Positions 37,387 through 47,315 of a stretch of 64,000 bases of DNA are shown here, in pieces; position 1 is the stretch's first letter; each line of letters starts with the position of its first letter. Origin of the DNA: Gloeomargarita sp. SKYG116. Its GTDB lineage: Bacteria; Cyanobacteriota; Cyanobacteriia; Gloeomargaritales; Gloeomargaritaceae. Below the pieces are notes generated by a model. That model saw only the letters and a list, made by a program, of their open reading frames with translations, had not been told where the DNA came from and did not search any database. The DNA lies in contig JANWVM010000005.1 of the NCBI GenBank assembly GCA_025056115.1, forward strand, positions 1 to 64,000, written 5' to 3'. Position numbers and translations under genes: made by a program.

Positions 37387-38477
37387 ATCGGCGAAGGCGT
37401 AGGGGATGTAATGGATAGAGGTGGATCGAGATTGATGACCCGCAGGGCGTGGGGCGGCAAGGTGGCTTCAACGAACTCTCCGACTTGGAAACCTGACCCT
37501 GCCTGGCGCACATTCAAGGTGAGACCGCCGGGTAATCGCACCGTGTAGCGCGTGTCTAGACCTAAATAATCGGCATTGATAATCTGGGCGCTGGCGCCGG
37601 TTGTAGCAGGCTGGAGTTGGATTTTTTCGGGGCGGATCATGAGGGTCACTTCTGTACCAGCAGTTAGGCATGGGTCGCTCTGATGGACTCGTACCAGTTG
37701 GTTATTCTGCAGGCGCACCAGTAACCAGGGGGGATGGTGCTCAACAACTTGGCCGGTCAAAAAGTTGGATTCGCCGATGAAGTCCGCTACGAAGTAACAG
37801 GTGGGATACTCGTACAGCTCCTGGGGTGTGCCCACTTGCAACAATCGCCCTCCCTGCATCACTGCCAGCCGATCAGCCAGCGCCAGCGCTTCTTCCTGGT
37901 CATGGGTGACGTAGAGAAACGTAATGCCCAACTGCTGCTGCATTTGCTTGAGTTCGCTCTGCATTTGTTTGCGCAGTTTCAAATCCAAGGCCCCTAGCGG
38001 TTCATCGAGCAAGAGCACCTGGGGTTTCTGGATCAACGCCCGCGCCAAGGCCACCCGTTGTTGCTGACCACCGGACAGTTCGCGGGGATAACGGTGCGCC
38101 AAGCCATCTAGATGTACCAGCGCCAGCATTTCCCCGACCCGCGAGCGGATTTCCCGCCGGGGCACCCCCCGCATCTCCAACCCAAACGCAATGTTCTGAG
38201 CGACTGTCAAATGAGGAAACAGGGCGTAGTTTTGAAACACGGTGTGCACCGGGCGGCGAAAGGGAGGCAACCCCAGCAATGACCGGTCTCCCAAGCGAAT
38301 ATCCCCCCGGTCGGGCGTTTCAAACCCAGCAATCAGACGCAAGGTGGTGGTCTTGCCGCACCCCGACGGACCTAAGAGTGCAAAAAACTCGCCGGTCTGG
38401 ATGCGCAAGTCTATCCCAGCGACAGCCGGACGGGTTTCCCGACGGTAGGTCTTCCACACCTGAGAAAGGGTCAACAT
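37383..38477 (-). CDS. potA: Spermidine/putrescine-type ABC transporter ATPase
   Basis: 364 residues. ABC domain with GPSGCGKTTTLRLIAG (Walker A), ELSGGQQQRVALARALIQKPQVLLLDEPLGALD and VTHDQEEALALADRLAVM, then a C-terminal TOBE domain (about 280-350). Matches the PotA/iron-type subfamily. The start ATG overlaps the stop of the substrate-binding gene. The last gene of a potC-potD-potA unit; its stop overlaps that of convergent glk by 4 bp. Confidence 0.9.
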   Translation of the reverse strand: MLTLSQVWKTYRRETRPAVAGIDLRIQTGEFFALLGPSGCGKTTTLRLIAGFETPDRGDIRLGDRSLLGLPPFRRPVHTVFQNYALFPHLTVAQNIAFGLEMRGVPRREIRSRVGEMLALVHLDGLAHRYPRELSGGQQQRVALARALIQKPQVLLLDEPLGALDLKLRKQMQSELKQMQQQLGITFLYVTHDQEEALALADRLAVMQGGRLLQVGTPQELYEYPTCYFVADFIGESNFLTGQVVEHHPPWLLVRLQNNQLVRVHQSDPCLTAGTEVTLMIRPEKIQLQPATTGASAQIINADYLGLDTRYTVRLPGGLTLNVRQAGSGFQVGEFVEATLPPHALRVINLDPPLSITSPTPSPI

Positions 38478-39556
38478 CAGCCCCGCCCTACCCGTAACTT
38501 GATGTCATTCCAGGCCGCTTCGTAGCGTTTCAACGCCTCGGGCGGGAGGTTTTCGAGCACCTGCAACCGGTTGAACACCGCCGGGGAAGGATAAATGCCT
38601 GGATTTTGCAAATCTTCGGCTTGGATGAGTTTCCGGTCAATCGCGGTTTGGTTGGGCGTGGCGTAGCGGGTATAGTTGGCAATCTGGGCCGCCACCTCCG
38701 GGTCTAACAAGTAGTTGATAAATTCGTGGGCTAAATCCACATGAGGCGCGCCCTTGGGAATGGCCATGGCATCGACCCACAAGATTGCTCCCTCTTTGGG
38801 AATGGCATAGGCAATAGCGGGGTTTTGGGCCATCACCTGGAACACGTCGCCGCTATTTTCAAACGCCAGGGTAACTTCCCCTTGATTGAGCAACTCTTCA
38901 CCGGTATCCGGCGCAAAGGCGACGATATTTCCCCGGTGTTGGATCAACCAATCCCGCGCTCGGTTAATCTCCTCGGTTTTGGTGGTATTTGGGTTCAACC
39001 CCAAGGCAATCAGCACGGCGCCCAACGTGGCTCGCGATTCCTCCTGCCAGGCTACCCGGTACTGGGCGTCAAACATGGCCTGCCAACTGTCAATGGCTTT
39101 GCCAGTTTGTTTGCGGTTGTAGCCAATCCCCTGGGTTCCCCACAAGTAGGGCATACTGTAGCGGTTGCCGGGGTCGTAGGGTGGGTTTTGGAATCGTTGA
39201 CCTAAATGAACGCGGTTGGGAATCTTATCCAGTTGCAACGGCACCAGCATGTCTTCCTGGATCATGCGATTGACCAGGTAATCGGATGGGAAAATAACGT
39301 CATACCCTGGATTCCCCGGCTTCAATTTGGCATAGAGGGTGTCAGGACTGTCAAACGTGTCGTACTTAATACGCACATTGAATTTTTTTTCAAAATCCGT
39401 GAGTACCTGCGGTGCAATGTAGGTAGCCCAGTTGTACACGCTCAACGTTTGGGTCGGTTGACCAGGCTGCGGCGGCTGCTCCCACGGACCACAGCCAATC
39501 GGCAACCAGGCCGCCCATAGCATCAACAAGCCCCAAATCCACCAGCGTCGTCGCAT
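38477..39556 (-). CDS. potD: Polyamine-type ABC transporter substrate-binding lipoprotein
   Basis: 359 residues from ATG 39556, preceded by AGGGAG. Signal peptide WWIWGLLMLWAAWLPIGC with lipobox. The mature chain has the PotD/PotF landmarks LSVYNWATYIAPQVLTDFEK, YDVIFPSDYLVNRMI, YSMPYLWGTQGIGYNRK and IWVDAMAIPKGAPHVDLAHEFINYLL. Binds spermidine or putrescine by family inference. Operon between potC and potA. Confidence 0.9.
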   Translation of the reverse strand: MRRRWWIWGLLMLWAAWLPIGCGPWEQPPQPGQPTQTLSVYNWATYIAPQVLTDFEKKFNVRIKYDTFDSPDTLYAKLKPGNPGYDVIFPSDYLVNRMIQEDMLVPLQLDKIPNRVHLGQRFQNPPYDPGNRYSMPYLWGTQGIGYNRKQTGKAIDSWQAMFDAQYRVAWQEESRATLGAVLIALGLNPNTTKTEEINRARDWLIQHRGNIVAFAPDTGEELLNQGEVTLAFENSGDVFQVMAQNPAIAYAIPKEGAILWVDAMAIPKGAPHVDLAHEFINYLLDPEVAAQIANYTRYATPNQTAIDRKLIQAEDLQNPGIYPSPAVFNRLQVLENLPPEALKRYEAAWNDIKLRVGRG

Positions 39557-39570
39557 GATTGTGTGTCTCC

Positions 39571-40467
39571 CTAGACCTGCCTCACCTCCGGTTGCCGTTG
39601 CAGACTCCAAGCCAGCAATACCAACACCGACGACGCCAGTAGCATCAGCGTAGAAATGGCATTAATCGCCGGCGTTACTGAAAATTTAATCATGCCATAG
39701 ACAAATACAGGTAGCGTGGTTGCGCCGGTACCCGCTGTAAAAAATGTCACCACAAAGTCATCCAGTGACAACGTAAACACCAGCAATGCGCCACTCAACA
39801 ACGCGGGTGTCAACCAGGGCAACGTGATATAGCGCAGGGTCTGCCAGCGATTGGCGCCCAAATCCATGGCTGCTTCCTCCCAACGGGGATTCAACTCCGC
39901 CAGCCGCGCCCGCACCACCAACGTCACGAAAGAAATGGCAAACGTGATATGACCAATCGTCACCGTCGGCAAGCCCAAGGTCAACTCCTGCCCCGTCCAG
40001 GCCCGCCACAAGCGAAACGCTCCGTGAAAAAAGACCAGCAACGACACCCCCTGGGCAATCTCTGGGATCACCAGCGGCAACAACACTAGAGCCTCCACGC
40101 TCACCCGTCCCGGCCATTTCACCCGGTCCAACCCCAGCGCCAGGGCCGTCCCCAATACCGTCGCCACAACAGTTGTCACTGTCGCCACGATTAAGCTATT
40201 GCCCAGCGCAGGCAACAGGCCATAACGGCCAAAGCCGACAGTTTCTGGAAAGGCGGCTCCCTGACCCGTGAGAAGAACCCGGTACCAATCCCACGTAAAC
40301 CCTTGCCAGGTACCGGTGAAGCGAGAATTATTAAACGAAAAAATGACCAAAACCAGAATCGGCAGGTAAATGAATCCCAGTACACCTGCTGCCCAGAGCG
40401 TCAACCCCCAACGTGGCCAACCTAACCCCGATCCGATGACTCCTGACCCTCGCTCCGACCACGCCAA
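39571..40467 (-). CDS. potC: Polyamine-type ABC transporter permease
   Basis: 298 residues, six membrane helices, with the inner-membrane permease EAA loop (EEAAMDLGANRWQTLRYITLPWLTPALLSGA). VLVIFSFNNSRFTGTWQGFTW near the N-terminus is typical of PotC. The usual second permease, potB, is missing from this operon. The start at 40467 overlaps the upstream nuclease-family gene by 46 bp, so the real start could be somewhat downstream. Confidence 0.88.
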   Translation of the reverse strand: MAWSERGSGVIGSGLGWPRWGLTLWAAGVLGFIYLPILVLVIFSFNNSRFTGTWQGFTWDWYRVLLTGQGAAFPETVGFGRYGLLPALGNSLIVATVTTVVATVLGTALALGLDRVKWPGRVSVEALVLLPLVIPEIAQGVSLLVFFHGAFRLWRAWTGQELTLGLPTVTIGHITFAISFVTLVVRARLAELNPRWEEAAMDLGANRWQTLRYITLPWLTPALLSGALLVFTLSLDDFVVTFFTAGTGATTLPVFVYGMIKFSVTPAINAISTLMLLASSVLVLLAWSLQRQPEVRQV

Positions 40468-40940
40468 CCCACAAAGTCTTCCGGGCGCACCTTGGACACA
40501 AACTCCCGGAACGCTTCTAATTCGGCTTCGTCAGCTTCCCGGTCCACAGGAATCGAAGCGTTGGCCACCACTTCCTCCATCACCCAAATCGGCACATTCG
40601 CCTTCAGCGCCAGGGCAATTGCATCGCTAGGCCGGGCATCCAATTGCCGGACATCATCCCCCTGGGCCAGGAACAGCACCGCATGAAAAACATTATCCTG
40701 GAGCGAGTGAATTATGACCCGCGTCAGCGTAATACCCCACAACTTCCAGGCGTTCAACATCAAGTCGTGTGTCAAGGGACGGGGCAATTCTTCACCTTCC
40801 AGGGCGCTAATGATTGCCCGCGCCTCTGCTTGCCCAATCCAAATGGGTAACGCCCGCCGCTCCGCCGTATCCTTCAGCAGGACAATCGGACTCCGGCTTA
40901 AGGCATCGAGGGCAATTCCGGCAACCTTCATTTCAACCAT
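40422..40940 (-). CDS. Bifunctional nuclease family protein (DUF151)
   Basis: 172 residues from ATG 40940 (MVEMKVAGIALDALSRSP). The DUF151 core contains VLLKDTAERRALPIWIGQAEARAIISALEG, the RPLTHDLMLNAW segment and LDARPSDAIALALKANVPIWV. Plant and bacterial relatives have been reported to have RNase/DNase activity; the acidic C-terminal tail resembles UVR-like extensions. The 3' end overlaps potC by 46 bp. TTG 40967 is an alternative start. Confidence 0.88.
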   Translation of the reverse strand: MVEMKVAGIALDALSRSPIVLLKDTAERRALPIWIGQAEARAIISALEGEELPRPLTHDLMLNAWKLWGITLTRVIIHSLQDNVFHAVLFLAQGDDVRQLDARPSDAIALALKANVPIWVMEEVVANASIPVDREADEAELEAFREFVSKVRPEDFVGWRGRSEGQESSDRG

Positions 40941-41024
40941 GCTCGGACTCTGCTGCCTTGGGGCCAAGGTTTAGACGACTACATCTACTATACTAAGACG
41001 GAAAGGGCGCCAGTGGAATCACTT

Positions 41025-41666
41025 ATGTTTACCGGCCTGGTGCAGACCCTAGGGCAAGTCCGTTGGCACAGTCGTGACCGGATTTATGTTGCTGCTGATA
41101 TGGGCTGTTTCCCTGATTTAGCGGTGGGGGACAGTATGGCCGTGGATGGGGTTTGCCTAACAGTTACCGATTTTGATGCCCAAGGCTTTACGGCCGCGAC
41201 GTCTCCCGAAACCCGCCGGCGTAGCACGTTGGGGCAACGGGCGTGGGTGAATTTGGAAGCAGCGTTGCGGGTAGGACAAAAGCTAGGCGGGCACTTTGTC
41301 ACAGGACACGTTGACGGGGTGGGACAGTTGCAACGGAGCCATGCAGTCGGCGCTGACTTTTGGGAAATGGATTTTACCGCCCCGCCGGAAGTCGCCCGTT
41401 ATCTCGTTCCCAAGGGCAGCATTGCGGTCAACGGGGTGAGCCTCACCATTGCCAACGTCTGGGAAGCGGGCTTCCGGGTCGCCGTGATTCCGCTGACCTA
41501 CACGGCCACCAATTTGCAGTATCTACGTCCTGGCGACCCCGTCAATCTGGAGGCAGATATCTTGGGCAAATATGTCGAGCGCTTCCTGCGGCCCTGGTCC
41601 ACAACATTGGACTTGACCCCTGATTTCCTGGCGCAACACGGGTTCTTCGGGAGCAGGGTTCACTAG
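41025..41666 (+). CDS. ribE: Riboflavin synthase, alpha subunit
   Basis: Dismutes two lumazines into riboflavin. 213 residues starting at ATG 41025 with the expected MFTGLVQTLGQV. Two homologous lumazine-binding halves: first with VDGVCLTVTDF and SPETRRRSTLG, second with GHFVTGHVDGVGQL, AVNGVSLTIANV, IPLTYTATNLQYLRPGDPVNLEADILGKYVER. The stop lies 10 bp from the convergent Mg-chelatase H gene. GTG 41013 is in frame but less likely. Confidence 0.95.
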   Translation: MFTGLVQTLGQVRWHSRDRIYVAADMGCFPDLAVGDSMAVDGVCLTVTDFDAQGFTAATSPETRRRSTLGQRAWVNLEAALRVGQKLGGHFVTGHVDGVGQLQRSHAVGADFWEMDFTAPPEVARYLVPKGSIAVNGVSLTIANVWEAGFRVAVIPLTYTATNLQYLRPGDPVNLEADILGKYVERFLRPWSTTLDLTPDFLAQHGFFGSRVH

Positions 41667-41676
41667 TAAACACTAG

Positions 41677-44600
41677 CTACACTGCCACCCCTTCTAGCTG
41701 GTCCTCCAGGTCGGCGTACATTTCCCGCAGTTGGGCAATGGTTGCCTCGTCCGCTTGCCACAGACCCCGCCCGTTGGCCTCCAGCAGGCGCCCGACGATG
41801 TTGCGCATGGCCTGGGGGTTGAGTTTGGTCAGGCGTTCGCGCATGGTTGGGTCAAGGGCATAGGTCCGGGCTGCTGCTGTGTAGGTCCAATCGTCCACCG
41901 CGCCGCTGACAGCATCCCACCCCAGCAGATAGGTGAAACGATTGCTAATCTCGGCGGCGCCGCTATGACCGTGCTGCAACATGCTTTCGTACCAGTGGGG
42001 ATTGAGCAGCTTGGTGCGGTATTCCAGCCGTAGCACCCGGTCGAGGTCTTCCACCCGCGTGTCAGCCGTGAATGTCTCGATATAGTTCAACTTCACATCG
42101 GTGCCGCTGTGTTTACGCGCAGCCAATTGCAGAGCGCCGGACGAGGCGAAGTAATGGTCAATGTCGGTCACGCCAAACTCCACCGAGTCAATCGTATGCG
42201 CTACTCGGCTGACCGTGCGCAACAGGCGCTCCAGGGTTTGGGGCACTGGCTGGCCGCTGCGACCTCCTCCGTAGGCGTAGGCATTACGACGGATAAAGGT
42301 TTGGGCGAGGTCGTCGTCCGTTTGCCAGGCGGCATCTTCCACCAGGTCGTCCACGTAAGTGCCGTACTGCCCTGGCGGTTGGGTAAATAGGCGGGCAGTG
42401 GCCTGCTCAAAGGTCAACCCCTCGCGCATCGCCGCTTCCACGTGCTTCTTGATGAAGTTCATCTCTGGCGGTTCGTCGGCCCGTGCCGCTTCCTTCACCA
42501 GCCGGTCGAGATGGTCCATCAAGAGTTCAAACGTGTCCCGGAAAATGGGACTCAGTTGCATCAGCACGTCAATGCGGGGACGGCCTAATTCCTGGAGAGG
42601 AATTAGTTGATAATGGCTGATTTTGCCCTGGCTGTCGTGGTGAGGCCGCGCACCAATCAGATGCAAGACAACGGCGACTGCTTCCCCTTTAGTTTTGATC
42701 GTGTCCAGCCCCCAGATGACTTGGGCGATGGTTTCTGGATACTGACCGTGGTTTTCGGCCAGGTGTTTGGCAAGCAACGCCTCGGCAATCTGCTTCCCGC
42801 GCCGGTAGGCCAGTTCACTGGGAATGCGCCAGGGGTCAATGGCGTGAATGTTCCGACCCGTCGGCAACACTCCCAAACCATCCCGGATGAGGTCACCGCC
42901 AGGCGCCGGTGGGATGTAGCGCCCGTTCAACCCCCGCACCAGGGCGTCCAACTCGCTGTGGTTATCGCCTAAAAGCCGGGCCATCTGACGTCCCGCTTGG
43001 ATGGCTTGGTTGAGCGCCGCCCCATCCGCCTCCGACACGGATGCGCCGTTGGCGAGAACGCTCTGCAGAGCCTGGTCTGGCGGCTGGCCCTGAAACACCG
43101 TGCGCTCGACCAATTCCCGGCAGGCTGCGTCCACCCGCTCCCGCAGGGACAAGGCTTCCGGGTCGCCCTGGCGGGCCAGCGTTGCCAACTCGCTGTAATT
43201 CCTGACGGGACTGCTGGGCGCCACAGCGTGCAACATCACACTGGCCAGGCCATGACCATTGCCCTGCACCTTGAGCGCTTCCGTGACCGTAACCAATTGT
43301 GATTCCAGGGGCGGCGCTTCGCCGAATACATGCAACGACGTGGTAATCAAACGCTGCTCCAAATCACGAATATAGGCGTACAGACGGGCCGTATAGTCAT
43401 CGAAGGGTTCCCCCTGCAAGCGGGGACAATCGGTGTCCAGGTTCGCGAGAGCGACCTTTTGCAGGATGGCCTCTGCCAAAGACGGGTCCCCCTGGCCGCC
43501 ATGCGCCATCTGCCGCTCCCGGTAGTCTTGCAGCATCTCCTTGAGCGCCAGCAGTTCTTTGTACAAGCCAGCGCGGGCCATGGGCGGTACGGCGTGGGAG
43601 ATCATCACCGCATAACCCCGGCGCTTGGCGATGTTGGCTTCGCTGGGGTTGTTCATGGGGTAGAGGTAAAACTGGGGCAGGTCGCCGAGCAGGGCATCTG
43701 GCCAGCACCGTTGGGTTAAGCCCAGTGGCAAACCAGGCATCCACTCGGCTGAACCGTGCATTCCGACATGCACCAGGGCGTGCGCTCCGAAACCACGGCT
43801 GATCCAGCGGTAAAAGGCCAGGTACTGGTGATGAGGCGTGTTTTCCTTGTCAAACAGCAGGCGCATGGGGTCGCCCGTCACCCCCAGCCGTGGCTGGACA
43901 CCAATGTAGATATTGCCGAAACGCAGGCCACCAATGAATACGGCATCCCGACCAGCAGGAGCAATATCACCGGGCCAAGGTCCCCAGCGCTGCTCGATGC
44001 GCTCCCGTTCCCAGGGGGTAGTCCATTGGCAGAACTCGTCCCAGGTCACCCGCAAACCGCCCGCTTGCAGGGTCGTTGCCGCTTCCAATTGTGCGAGCAG
44101 GGCTTCCGGCGTTGCCGGTAAATTCCCCACCGTATAACCCTCGGCCTGAAGACGCTGCAGGATGTTCAACAGGGAGCGGGGTACGTCGAGCAGGGCTGCC
44201 GTCGCCTTTTTCCCTAGTCCAGGCGGGTAGTCATAAACCACGAACGCTACCTTTTTGTCCGGGTTGGGGATGTGACGCAGACGCGCCCAATTTTTGACGC
44301 GGGTGATGAGGCGTTGCACGCGGTCCGGCACGACCTCAAAGCGACCATTGTTTAACACGCCGATGACCACCGGGTTAATCGCGCCATCCATTTCTGGCAA
44401 GGCGTACAGCGCTGCCGCTTGCATCGGCCCTACGCCATGGGTTTGCCACGAGGTCCCATCCTGCACGTACAAGGGCTGGGCCACGATGTAGGGGGCATCC
44501 AAGCACTCCAGGATGTGAATGGCGGCATCTCGATGGGTATCCGGACTCGTGGAACCGGCAGGACCGCCCACCAGCGCAAACCCAATCGTGCTCACCAGGA

Positions 44601-45492
44601 CGTCCACCGGTTCATGGGCCAGCCAGTCGCGCACCACCACATGACCTTCCACACCTGCAACAAAAATGGGCAGCACCTGGAGACCGGCGGTTTCCATCGC
44701 CTGGATCAAGCTGTCAATGTAACCGCGCTCTTGCAGCAAATGTTTGCGGAAAAACAACAAGGCCACTGTGTAGGTTTCACCTGGAGATGCGTGCCCATCG
44801 AGCCGGTTGCGCTTGGCCTGCCACTGGCGGTAGCTTTTGATGTCTTTAAAGAAGTGGGGCGCTGCTGGATGGTATAGCCCCATCATCGGGACTTCAACAA
44901 CGGGCTGCACCTCAACCGGCACTTGGAAGTATTCCCGCAGGATGAAGCGGAACATGTTGGTGATGTTGACCGGCAGGGGTTGGTTCCAGTAGATATTCAC
45001 CTGCATCCAGTTTTTGAAGTCCCGCAGCTTGGCTGGCAGGAAGCGCATCATGGTTTGCATCAGCTTCATCAGCTTGGTGTAGCCGTAGAGGGTATCCTCA
45101 TCCCGGCCTCGCACCAACAGGCGGACAATCTGTTTGATGGGTTCTGGCATGCCGCTGCCTTTCTGGCCCGGACGCTGGGCAATGACGTAATCCCCCACCC
45201 GATTCAGGGCCATCACCTCTGGCATGGATTCAAAGGCAAAAATGGTCTTGGCCCGTGATTGCGCCACTTGCGCCCGCAGCCAGTCTGCCTGGTCTTTGAA
45301 GTTGATCATCGAGATGAAGAGGCAATCGGCCTGCTGAATCGCCTGGGCTACTGCCGGGTCCTGGCGCTCCAAGTCCCACTCCGTAAACTGCTGCAAGTGA
45401 GCCACTGGCGCGAGGTCGGCTTTGACCTGCTCCCAAACAGACTGGTTGAAGTGTTCCAGACCAACGATGGCAACAAGCTTGGGCTTGGACAT
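41677..45492 (-). CDS. Magnesium chelatase, H subunit (BchH/ChlH family)
   Basis: 1271 residues. Binds protoporphyrin IX and inserts Mg2+ with the I and D ATPases, the first committed step of (bacterio)chlorophyll synthesis. Diagnostic pieces are ESMPEVMALNRVG (about 88-100), ALVHVGMHGSAEWMPGLPLG, HAIDPWRIPSELAYRRGK, PQFYLYPMNNPSEANIAKRRG and the C-terminal YESMLQHGHSGAAEISNRFTY. It lacks the roughly 50-60 extra residues of the ~1330-residue cyanobacterial ChlH, and the N-terminus starts KLVAIVGLEHFNQS. CobN is less likely because of the SMPEVM region and the I-D-H operon. Whether it serves chlorophyll or another Mg-tetrapyrrole is unknown. A second, typical chlH may exist elsewhere. Confidence 0.85.
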   Translation of the reverse strand: MSKPKLVAIVGLEHFNQSVWEQVKADLAPVAHLQQFTEWDLERQDPAVAQAIQQADCLFISMINFKDQADWLRAQVAQSRAKTIFAFESMPEVMALNRVGDYVIAQRPGQKGSGMPEPIKQIVRLLVRGRDEDTLYGYTKLMKLMQTMMRFLPAKLRDFKNWMQVNIYWNQPLPVNITNMFRFILREYFQVPVEVQPVVEVPMMGLYHPAAPHFFKDIKSYRQWQAKRNRLDGHASPGETYTVALLFFRKHLLQERGYIDSLIQAMETAGLQVLPIFVAGVEGHVVVRDWLAHEPVDVLVSTIGFALVGGPAGSTSPDTHRDAAIHILECLDAPYIVAQPLYVQDGTSWQTHGVGPMQAAALYALPEMDGAINPVVIGVLNNGRFEVVPDRVQRLITRVKNWARLRHIPNPDKKVAFVVYDYPPGLGKKATAALLDVPRSLLNILQRLQAEGYTVGNLPATPEALLAQLEAATTLQAGGLRVTWDEFCQWTTPWERERIEQRWGPWPGDIAPAGRDAVFIGGLRFGNIYIGVQPRLGVTGDPMRLLFDKENTPHHQYLAFYRWISRGFGAHALVHVGMHGSAEWMPGLPLGLTQRCWPDALLGDLPQFYLYPMNNPSEANIAKRRGYAVMISHAVPPMARAGLYKELLALKEMLQDYRERQMAHGGQGDPSLAEAILQKVALANLDTDCPRLQGEPFDDYTARLYAYIRDLEQRLITTSLHVFGEAPPLESQLVTVTEALKVQGNGHGLASVMLHAVAPSSPVRNYSELATLARQGDPEALSLRERVDAACRELVERTVFQGQPPDQALQSVLANGASVSEADGAALNQAIQAGRQMARLLGDNHSELDALVRGLNGRYIPPAPGGDLIRDGLGVLPTGRNIHAIDPWRIPSELAYRRGKQIAEALLAKHLAENHGQYPETIAQVIWGLDTIKTKGEAVAVVLHLIGARPHHDSQGKISHYQLIPLQELGRPRIDVLMQLSPIFRDTFELLMDHLDRLVKEAARADEPPEMNFIKKHVEAAMREGLTFEQATARLFTQPPGQYGTYVDDLVEDAAWQTDDDLAQTFIRRNAYAYGGGRSGQPVPQTLERLLRTVSRVAHTIDSVEFGVTDIDHYFASSGALQLAARKHSGTDVKLNYIETFTADTRVEDLDRVLRLEYRTKLLNPHWYESMLQHGHSGAAEISNRFTYLLGWDAVSGAVDDWTYTAAARTYALDPTMRERLTKLNPQAMRNIVGRLLEANGRGLWQADEATIAQLREMYADLEDQLEGVAV

Positions 45493-45511
45493 GGCCGTTT
45501 CCTCCGTAACC

Positions 45512-47311
45512 TCATGACGATACGCTGGCGGTCGCTAAAGCCTGAGCAATTTGTTCAGCCCGGGCGTTGGGTAGGTACACGTAGCGCCCCCCTAACCACT
45601 GGGCCAATTGCGCCGCCTCGCTGCGGGAAAGATAGTTCACCTGCGTATCCAGGACTAGGGCATGAATCGCATCGGCTCGCAGTCGCGTTGCTAGTCGCTG
45701 CACCTCGTCCCGCAAACGTTGGCGGTCTCCCGCTGGTGCCTGGAGCCCCACATTCGCCCGGCCATCGGTCATCAACACCAGGGTGATGTTGGCAACTCCC
45801 CGCTGGCGGGCTTGCTGGGCTAATTGCCAGGCAGTGAGTAAGGCCGAAGCAAGGGGCGTCCCTCCCCCCGTCGGCAGGATATCCAGCTCCCGTCGCGCCC
45901 GTTCGACACTCTGGGAAGGCGGCAGTAACACCTGGGCGTTTTGACCGCGAAACGCAATCAGCGCCACCTGGTCCCGATGCACATAGGCGTCTTGTAACAG
46001 CCGCAGGGCAGCGCCTTTTGCCTCGCGCATGCGGTTAATGGCCATCGAGCCGCTGGCGTCCACCACGAAGATGTAAAGCGTACCAGCCTTGTCCCGGTAA
46101 CGTTTCATGCGCAGGTCGTCACGACGCACCTGAATCCGCGTGGTCCCCTGGGGCTGGCGCAGGCGTTGCCAGGGTGCAGCCGCCATCAACGTGGGCAGGA
46201 GCGCAATGTGGTCAGTGTGGGGGTCGCCCATCACAGCCCGGACAAACCGCCCACGCCGGGCATTGAGGGTTTGCCCACGACTGCCGCGACGGCCCCGGCG
46301 ACGTTCGGCAAAGGGCAGGTCCAACAGGTGGGGCGGCAATACGGTCTGGACGGCTGCAAGCAATAACTCCTGGAGTGGCCGTTCCCCTGCTGTAGGCGAG
46401 TCATGCGGGCCTGCATCAGCGCTGCTGGGATGAGGAGCCATCGGCAGTTGCGGTGTTGATGGCTGGGCGTCAGCAGGGGATTGGGTTGCGCGGGGTAATA
46501 ACACGAACTGAACAGCCAGTCGCAGGTCCGCATCGTCTACTGCATCCCGACCGGCCAAAGCTGCACTCGCCACTGCCGCTTCGACCGCAAACACGTCGGC
46601 GCGGTTGCCTTCGACCCCTAGAGCGAGGGCGGTTTGCATGAGCGCCGTCATTTGGTCATCGCTGATGTGTACCTGGGGTAACCGCTCGTGGGCTGCTTGG
46701 ATAAGTCCGCGCAGGATGGCAGTTTCATCGGCCTCGCCATCGGGATAAATATGACGTCGCACCACTTCGGCTCGCACGTTGGCGTCACCCTCTTCTGCTA
46801 GCGGCACGAGCAAGCCCAGCCGGTCGAGTAGCGTGATCGGCAAGTCGCCTTCGTCCGGGTCATAGGTCGCAATCAACACGAAGCGCGCCGGCTGCACCGT
46901 ACTCAACCCTTCCCGTTCTACCCGCACCACACCGCTGCTGAGGACTTCGGCCAGGGTTGCCGTGATCGTGGCATCGAGGCGATTGGCGTTGTCCACGTAC
47001 AAAATTCCCCCATGCGCCCGCGCCAGGACTCCGGGTTCAACGACCGGCACCCCTTTGACCAGCGTCGCTTCCCAGTCCAGACCCCCAATCAACCGGTCTT
47101 CAGTAATGTTGAGCGGTAGTTCGACAAAGGGGCTATCTGCCGGCAAGAGGGCTGCCAAGGCGCGCACCAGGGTGGACTTACCGCTTCCAGCTTTGGCCGC
47201 AATCGCTGCACCGGCAAGGGCAGGATTAACGACCAGCAGCAACAGCGCCTGTCGAGCGGCCTCGAGACCGACAATCCGGGTGAATGGCAAAGCAGAAGGT
47301 ACAGCAACCAT
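45512..47311 (-). CDS. Magnesium chelatase, D subunit (BchD/ChlD family)
   Basis: 599 residues. AAA+ region (1-270) with a well-preserved Walker A (AKAGSGKST, 39-47), LPLNITEDRLIGGLDWEATL and GGILYVDNANRL; a Pro/Ser/Gln-rich linker (about 275-310); an Arg-rich stretch (RRRGRRGSRGQ, about 338-348); and a von Willebrand A domain with MIDAS D418-x-S420-x-S422 (VDASGSMA) and TGGGTPLASAL. It assembles with the I subunit into the ring that drives Mg insertion. It is shorter than typical cyanobacterial ChlD (about 670). It starts 4 bp after the I gene stop and ends 19 bp before the H gene. Confidence 0.88.
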   Translation of the reverse strand: MVAVPSALPFTRIVGLEAARQALLLLVVNPALAGAAIAAKAGSGKSTLVRALAALLPADSPFVELPLNITEDRLIGGLDWEATLVKGVPVVEPGVLARAHGGILYVDNANRLDATITATLAEVLSSGVVRVEREGLSTVQPARFVLIATYDPDEGDLPITLLDRLGLLVPLAEEGDANVRAEVVRRHIYPDGEADETAILRGLIQAAHERLPQVHISDDQMTALMQTALALGVEGNRADVFAVEAAVASAALAGRDAVDDADLRLAVQFVLLPRATQSPADAQPSTPQLPMAPHPSSADAGPHDSPTAGERPLQELLLAAVQTVLPPHLLDLPFAERRRGRRGSRGQTLNARRGRFVRAVMGDPHTDHIALLPTLMAAAPWQRLRQPQGTTRIQVRRDDLRMKRYRDKAGTLYIFVVDASGSMAINRMREAKGAALRLLQDAYVHRDQVALIAFRGQNAQVLLPPSQSVERARRELDILPTGGGTPLASALLTAWQLAQQARQRGVANITLVLMTDGRANVGLQAPAGDRQRLRDEVQRLATRLRADAIHALVLDTQVNYLSRSEAAQLAQWLGGRYVYLPNARAEQIAQALATASVSS

Positions 47312-47315
47312 GGCT

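Noticed and set aside
41677-45492. H subunit as cobaltochelatase CobN
   Set aside because: The SMPEVM region, overall H-subunit landmarks and operon with I and D subunits fit BchH/ChlH better; CobN-type N-terminal features were not seen.
46140-46433. Arg/Pro-rich reading frame opposite the D subunit gene
   Set aside because: Long antisense frames are expected in GC-rich DNA; composition is protein-unlike and there is no ribosome site.
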